Source of the DNA: Flavobacterium sp.
GTDB taxonomy: Bacteria; Bacteroidota; Bacteroidia; Flavobacteriales; Flavobacteriaceae
NCBI RefSeq assembly: GCF_004211145.1
Contig: NZ_SEBS01000009.1
Coordinates: forward strand, 58,672 to 122,671
Direction of reading: 5' to 3'
Length of the DNA stretch: 64,000 bases
Shown: one piece after another, positions 59,711-64,000 of the stretch
Position numbering within the stretch: position 1 is the first letter of the stretch
Layout of the letters: every line of letters starts with the position of its first letter
Notes under the pieces: generated by a model
Seen by the model: only the letters and a program-made list of their open reading frames with translations
The model's database searches: none
Told to the model about the DNA's origin: nothing
Program-made: the position numbers and the translations under genes

Positions 59711-61641
59711 CGCTTTATCGTCCGAAGCCTGAACTTGTTCTCGCGATACAGCCAGGAAGCTGCCGCGACGTGTGCGAGTGCGTCTTTCACGAGTTCGGGA
59801 TCGAGAGCCGTCGCTACGAAAGTCGTGTCGTTTTCCATATTGAACTGCAGCGGTTTCTTCAACGGTTGCATCACCACTACCCTGTTCCCAACGCGAAACG
59901 CATTGATGTCGTGAAACTGCATCATCGCGCGGCCTGTTACCAATTCGGGCAAATCGAACAAATCACGTCCGGGCATCGGTGTTTCGAATTCAATCCCAAG
60001 TTTTGAAAGTGTGGTTGGCTGGATGTCGATCTGGCTGCACAATTTTTCGTAGCGTTTTCCTTTCGGCACATTCGGCCCGATCAACAGCGCCGGAATATGG
60101 AACTTATGCACCGGAACCAAGTGTTTCCCGAAGGTGCGCGTGTTGTGGTCGGCAATCACGAGGAAAACCGTGTTCTTGTAATACGCTTCTTTCTTTGCCA
60201 ATGCAAAAAATTTCCCGATCGAATAATCGGCGTATTTCATCGCATTGTTCACCGTATTTTTCTTCTTGTCGTATTGCTTGATGCGTCCGTCAGGATATTC
60301 GAAAGGTTCGTGGTTCGACGACGAAAAAACCAACGAGACGAATGGCTTCTTCTGCGACCTGAAATACTCGTTGGCCTTTACCATGACGTCTTCGTCGCTC
60401 CAGCCCCAAGTGCCGTGGAACGCGCTTTTCTTCGCGTCGAAATCGTCCTCGTCGATGATTCGGTTAAATCCATTTCCGTTAAAGAACGACGCCATGTTGT
60501 CGAAATTCGCCATTCCGCCGTAAATGAAACTCGTGTCGTAGCCTTTCTGTTCGAGCAAGGCCGCAACCGTGTAGAATCCCGATTGGGAATCGCCAAGTTT
60601 CACGACACTTTCGGACGGCGAAGGCAAAAACCCCGTTACGACGGCTTCGATTCCGCGGACGCTGCGGGTTCCGGTCGCATACAAATCGGTGAACAACGTG
60701 CCTTCGGTCGAGAGTTTATCAAATTCGGGCGTGAGCGGTTTTCCGCCGAGACAACCTACGTATTCGGCTCCGAGACTTTCCTCGAGAATGATTACCAAAT
60801 TGTATGGGCGCGTCAAAAGCGTATCGGGTTTCTGAGAATGTAATGTCGGGATGCTGTCGGATGTAAATCCATCGGGACCGACATCCATATATTTCTTGAG
60901 GCGTTCGATGGCTTCGACCGGATCGATCTTCCCGTACATTTTCTCGGCATTGTCTTCGTTCTTGATCGAATACACGGCGAACGCAACGGTATACAGTGAA
61001 TTCAATCCAAGGCAATTCGTGAGTTGATCGACTGAAAAAACCGCGTTGCTCACATTGATTGGACGCTTTGAGGTCAAACTTCCACGCGCGCCCAAAATAA
61101 GCAGGAAAACGATCAGTGGAAAAAGTATAAGTTTCGTGCGATAAGGCGAATGCCCGACGCAAAATAGCTGGTTCCGTTTTTTAACGAGCAACCACGTAAA
61201 ACCCGTGAGCAGGACCACGGCGATGATCAACGTCGGCCAATAACTCTTGATGAGCGTGCCCATGACCTCCTTGGGATAAATCAGATAATCGAGGAAAAGC
61301 CGGTTCGGGCGAGTGTCGTACTGCTTTATGAAGTCGGACGTCGACAGCTCCATGAGCAGCAACAGCACCAGAAATGTGATGAAATAAATGTTGAAGAAAC
61401 GCTGCATCTTGAGCAACGGGCGTTCCGGAAGCGCGAGCAAAAGCAACACGGGAAGAATGAGCAAGTAACTCGCGAGGATGAAGTCAGACCTTAAGCCCAA
61501 TGGAAAAATATACCAGAAATCAGGAGTTTCTGAAACGCGGTCGAAGAATATTAAAAACAGCACGAAACGGCTCAAGTTGGTAATCAGCAGAAAAAGCCAT
61601 AAAAAATTGAAAGCCGGTTTCAGGAAAGCTATTTTCTTCAT
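59707..61641 (-). CDS. LTA synthase-type sulfatase/phosphoglycerol transferase
   Basis: From ATG 61641 (MKKIAFLKPAFN; the longer frame to 61713 would overlap the kinase gene) the product is 644 residues. Five membrane helices come first, then a periplasmic alkaline-phosphatase-fold domain with ILEESLGAEYVGCLGG, the nucleophile region YATGTRSVRGIEAV, FFNGNGFNRIIDEDDF, WGWSDEDV, SNHEPFEYPDG and VIADHNTRTFGKHL. Relatives move phosphoglycerol or phosphoethanolamine onto glycans or lipids. It follows the sensor kinase gene by 13 bases in the same operon, so the two-component system may control this cell-envelope change. Confidence 0.82.
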   Translation of the reverse strand: MKKIAFLKPAFNFLWLFLLITNLSRFVLFLIFFDRVSETPDFWYIFPLGLRSDFILASYLLILPVLLLLALPERPLLKMQRFFNIYFITFLVLLLLMELSTSDFIKQYDTRPNRLFLDYLIYPKEVMGTLIKSYWPTLIIAVVLLTGFTWLLVKKRNQLFCVGHSPYRTKLILFPLIVFLLILGARGSLTSKRPINVSNAVFSVDQLTNCLGLNSLYTVAFAVYSIKNEDNAEKMYGKIDPVEAIERLKKYMDVGPDGFTSDSIPTLHSQKPDTLLTRPYNLVIILEESLGAEYVGCLGGKPLTPEFDKLSTEGTLFTDLYATGTRSVRGIEAVVTGFLPSPSESVVKLGDSQSGFYTVAALLEQKGYDTSFIYGGMANFDNMASFFNGNGFNRIIDEDDFDAKKSAFHGTWGWSDEDVMVKANEYFRSQKKPFVSLVFSSSNHEPFEYPDGRIKQYDKKKNTVNNAMKYADYSIGKFFALAKKEAYYKNTVFLVIADHNTRTFGKHLVPVHKFHIPALLIGPNVPKGKRYEKLCSQIDIQPTTLSKLGIEFETPMPGRDLFDLPELVTGRAMMQFHDINAFRVGNRVVVMQPLKKPLQFNMENDTTFVATALDPELVKDALAHVAAASWLYRENKFRLRTIKR

Positions 61642-61654
61642 TCTGTAAATAAGG

Positions 61655-63025
61655 TTAAAAAATAAGTTGTACAGTCGTGCCCTGACCCAAATCACTTTCG
61701 AGCAAAACGTCAATATCGAGAAGTACGCACAAACGTTTCACGATAGACAAGCCAAGGCCGAACCCTTTTATATCGGGGTTTTGTTGTGTATTCGATCTGT
61801 AAAATTGTTCGTAAATCAATTGTTGTTCTTGCTTGGATATTCCAAAACCGTCGTCGGATATGATACAATTCGTAGTTTGTCCGTCCGACGACAAACAGAT
61901 GCGAACGGTTCCGTTGTCGGGAGAATATTTCATCGCGTTCGACAGCAAATTGTCGAGTATTATCGAAACGAGATAAGCGTCGGAAGTTATAGGGAAATGT
62001 TTGTCGAACTTAAAGTCGATCGTAAGGTTTTTGCCCGTGATTTTCGGCGAGAAACGTTGAAGTGATTCAAGGATGATTTCATCGAGATTCAACTCGAGTT
62101 TCTTGACCGATACCTTCTGGTCTTCAAAGCGGGCCAAGAGCAACAATTGATCGACAAGATTGTTCAGCCGGTCGACCTCGCGCATGCAGAATTCTATTTT
62201 TTCGCGGTATTCGGCCACGTCGCGCGGCTTGCGCATCAGCACCTCAAGAGTTCCCTTGATTACGGCCAACGGAGTACGCAGTTCATGGGATGCGCTCGAC
62301 GTAAATTGTTTTTCGCGTTCTATCGCGCTCTGAATCCGACCCAATAGATTATTGATCGTGTTTGACAGCACGTAAAGTTCATCCTTGTATTCGGGCAACT
62401 TGATGCGCTTTTCCAAGTTGTTGTCGGTGATTATGCTAGCCGTCGCAGTGATTTCCTGAACCGGCCGGATACTTCGTCCCGCCATAAAACGCGTAAGGCT
62501 GTAGAGACACAGCAATACCAACGGAAACGCGACAAGCAACGTCAGACGGAGGTCGCTTATCAGATGGTACGGTGCTTCTACCGACATCGCGATTACCACA
62601 TAACCGATTTTGCTTCCCTTGAAATACAAAGGCGATTGGGTTTGGCGCAGCCGTTGTCCTTTAAGGATGGTATCCCTGAATTCGACATTCTCGGCTTCAT
62701 AGAGTTTCAGCCTGCCGTGAAGGTTCGGCGACTTTTCACGAAACTTGCCATTGCGATCATAAATCTCAACGAATACGGGATTTACAAGTTCGTCGTTGTG
62801 TTCCGTTTCCCTCCATTCGTTCGGCAAAACCAACCTGCTCGTATCCTTGAGCATACTCACATCATGTTGGTGTTTTTGCACTTCCAGCTCGAGGTCGCTG
62901 TTTATGTCGGCGATGGCATTAGCAACCGTAATCCGATAGATCACGACGAAAACAAGCAACACGATGAAGCTCGTGCCGATCAGAAAGTTTAACGCAATAC
63001 GATTTTTGAACGAAAGTGTCGGCAT
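61655..63025 (-). CDS. Sensor histidine kinase
   Basis: With ATG 63025, directly after the response regulator stop (63027), the product is 456 residues: TM1, a periplasmic domain (about 35-150), TM2, a HAMP domain (SIRPVQEITATASIITDN), the H-box SASHELRTPLAVIKG, N-box LLSNAMKYSPDNG, and ATP lid DDGFGISKQEQ with GFGLGLSIVKRL. An alternative start at 63037 is possible. It phosphorylates the OmpR-type regulator encoded upstream. The signal is not known. Confidence 0.9.
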   Translation of the reverse strand: MPTLSFKNRIALNFLIGTSFIVLLVFVVIYRITVANAIADINSDLELEVQKHQHDVSMLKDTSRLVLPNEWRETEHNDELVNPVFVEIYDRNGKFREKSPNLHGRLKLYEAENVEFRDTILKGQRLRQTQSPLYFKGSKIGYVVIAMSVEAPYHLISDLRLTLLVAFPLVLLCLYSLTRFMAGRSIRPVQEITATASIITDNNLEKRIKLPEYKDELYVLSNTINNLLGRIQSAIEREKQFTSSASHELRTPLAVIKGTLEVLMRKPRDVAEYREKIEFCMREVDRLNNLVDQLLLLARFEDQKVSVKKLELNLDEIILESLQRFSPKITGKNLTIDFKFDKHFPITSDAYLVSIILDNLLSNAMKYSPDNGTVRICLSSDGQTTNCIISDDGFGISKQEQQLIYEQFYRSNTQQNPDIKGFGLGLSIVKRLCVLLDIDVLLESDLGQGTTVQLIF

Positions 63026-63026
63026 A

Positions 63027-63701
63027 TCAAGCGAAATCATTTGCAATGTAGCCAATTCCCCTAATCGTCTTTATAAAATCCTCGTCTTTTTTGAAGCTCA
63101 GTTTTTTTCGAAGCGAGTTCATGAAAACATCGATTACGCCTGTATCGTAAGCGAAGTGAATATTCCAGACGTCCTCGATAATCCGTGTTCGCGTACAGAC
63201 CGCGCCTTTATTGGATATGAGATATTCGAGCAGGGCAAATTCTTTCTGGGTAAGCACGACTTCGTCTCCGTTGTTGAACACTTGATGAGAGCCGCGTCGG
63301 ATGAGGATTGGCCCCAGACGCAAGTCGTCGAGCGGCTGGTCGGGCTTTCGCAGTTGCACGCGTATCCGCTCAAGCAATTCCTCGAAACTGAACGGTTTTT
63401 TTATGTAATCGTTCGCGCCTGCCTTGAGCCCGGCAATGGTTTCGGCCAGCGTGTCTTTCGCCGTCAAAAAGATGATCGGTGTCGACTTGTCATTTTCCCG
63501 TAAACGCATGCATACTTCCAGTCCCGACATTCTGGGCATCATCCAATCGAGCAGCAAAAGATCGAATTTTTGGTTGCGCGCCGCATAAAGACCGCTTTGA
63601 CCATCGATCGCGACCGTAACCTGGAAACCTTCTTCTTCCAGGCCTTGCCGCAGGAATTTAGAAATTCCTTGTTCGTCCTCTACTACTAATATATGATCCA
63701 T
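63027..63701 (-). CDS. OmpR-family response regulator
   Basis: The 224 residues contain a receiver domain with Asp9, Asp52 (LLLDWMMPRMSG) and the KKPF lysine, then a winged helix output domain (LTQKEFALLEYLISNKGAVCTRTRIIEDVW to KTIRGIGYIA). It pairs with the sensor kinase just downstream. Probable targets include its own operon and the LTA-synthase-like gene. Confidence 0.92.
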   Translation of the reverse strand: MDHILVVEDEQGISKFLRQGLEEEGFQVTVAIDGQSGLYAARNQKFDLLLLDWMMPRMSGLEVCMRLRENDKSTPIIFLTAKDTLAETIAGLKAGANDYIKKPFSFEELLERIRVQLRKPDQPLDDLRLGPILIRRGSHQVFNNGDEVVLTQKEFALLEYLISNKGAVCTRTRIIEDVWNIHFAYDTGVIDVFMNSLRKKLSFKKDEDFIKTIRGIGYIANDFA

Positions 63702-63738
63702 TTATGTCAACCCGAGACTCGGGAGTGTGGCGTGTCTA

Positions 63739-64000
63739 TTATTTGTATTTTATGTTCAGGCTGATGATGTTAGACGACAATCCGTCCGACCTTCCATAAT
63801 GACCGTATCGCAACTCGAGCATATTGAAATGTTTCAACCCGAATATGCCGTTGGCCGGCGCAAAACGAAGTCCCAAACCTACGAAATTACTGTCGAACGT
63901 CGACAAATCGTAATTACTCGTGTAAAATTCATCGGACGCATCGTGCCGGTTCTTGCCCGCAAAATACTTGGTTCCTTGCTGGCTGTAGAATCGGTAGAAC
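63739..64000 (-). CDS. DUF3570 outer membrane protein, 3' end only
   Basis: The last 86 codons of a minus-strand gene that starts beyond the window. The fragment begins FYRFYSQQGTKYFAG and has YTSNYDLSTFDSNFVGLGLRF and a final strand NIISLNIKYK, a pattern of the DUF3570 barrel proteins. These often occur with ApbE and DUF4266 genes in envelope redox clusters; no such neighbour is visible here. Confidence 0.7.
   Translation of the reverse strand, partial: FYRFYSQQGTKYFAGKNRHDASDEFYTSNYDLSTFDSNFVGLGLRFAPANGIFGLKHFNMLELRYGHYGRSDGLSSNIISLNIKYK

Noticed and set aside
1..64000. tRNA or rRNA genes
   Set aside because: No cloverleaf-like segments with TTCGA-type arms in a proper frame or rRNA-like conserved blocks were noticed in the gaps; a covariance model search was not possible.

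Overview
The window comes from a member of the Bacteroidota, most likely a flavobacterium of moderate G+C content. The signs are a type IX secretion C-terminal sorting domain (38285-39910), promoters of the TTG / TAnnTTTG type, A/T-rich leaders without clear Shine-Dalgarno sites, and families such as DUF3570, an SLC5-histidine kinase fusion and OmpA proteins with TSP3 repeats. No rRNA, tRNA, CRISPR array or complete insertion sequence was found. The only transposase is one REP-associated Y1 enzyme.

Layout. 1-879 is the 3' end of a GH130 glycoside phosphorylase. 880-2491 holds a terminator between inverted 16-bp repeat arrays and five very small genes, four encoding acidic or polar disordered proteins. 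2585-15157 (minus strand) is a catabolic region: flavin reductase, FAD monooxygenase/Old Yellow Enzyme fusion (salicylyl-CoA or 2-aminobenzoyl-CoA type), aryl-CoA ligase, glutamate-synthase-like flavoprotein, hotdog thioesterase, nitrilase, gentisate-type dioxygenase, fumarylpyruvate hydrolase-like enzyme and a maleate-isomerase-type protein. Together they could take an ortho-substituted benzoate through its CoA ester to gentisate, then to fumarate and pyruvate. A REP-type transposase with matching palindromes sits inside. 15379-26681 (plus) is a transport/acetate-propionate region: zinc-ribbon/HTH protein, porin, MHS-type MFS transporter, two small membrane proteins, SSS-histidine kinase, receiver protein, PrpE-like and Acs ligases. 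26925-33078 (plus) is a tightly coupled biosynthetic operon: flavoprotein, methyltransferase, type III polyketide synthase, FabI-like reductase, dehydratase, ketosynthase, ACP and phosphopantetheinyl transferase. 33040-36827 (minus) encodes OsmC, pirin, an exonuclease-like protein with altered catalytic residues, and a cNMP/CBS/DUF294 protein.

38285-39910 encodes a secreted DUF4874/DUF4832 protein converging on a five-gene minus-strand operon (39967-49835) for a Pel-like exopolysaccharide. This operon has PelF and PelG homologues, a stand-alone GH114 hydrolase, an unassigned multi-TM protein, and a giant lipoprotein joining a PelA-like deacetylase to PelB-like TPR and beta-barrel regions. 50183-59710 is mixed housekeeping, including a coupled DUF763-endonuclease V pair whose DUF763 member ends in a sliding-clamp-binding motif. 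The right edge has a two-component system with an LTA-synthase-like phosphatase/transferase, and the end of a DUF3570 protein.

The main candidates for new biology are the Pel-like locus with its PelA/PelB fusion and orphan membrane protein, the DUF763-EndoV-clamp repair unit, the type III PKS operon with its own fatty-acid-synthase parts, and the CoA-dependent gentisate pathway. Intergenic regions carry several families of small repeats. All functions are inferred from reading the sequence; no database search was run.
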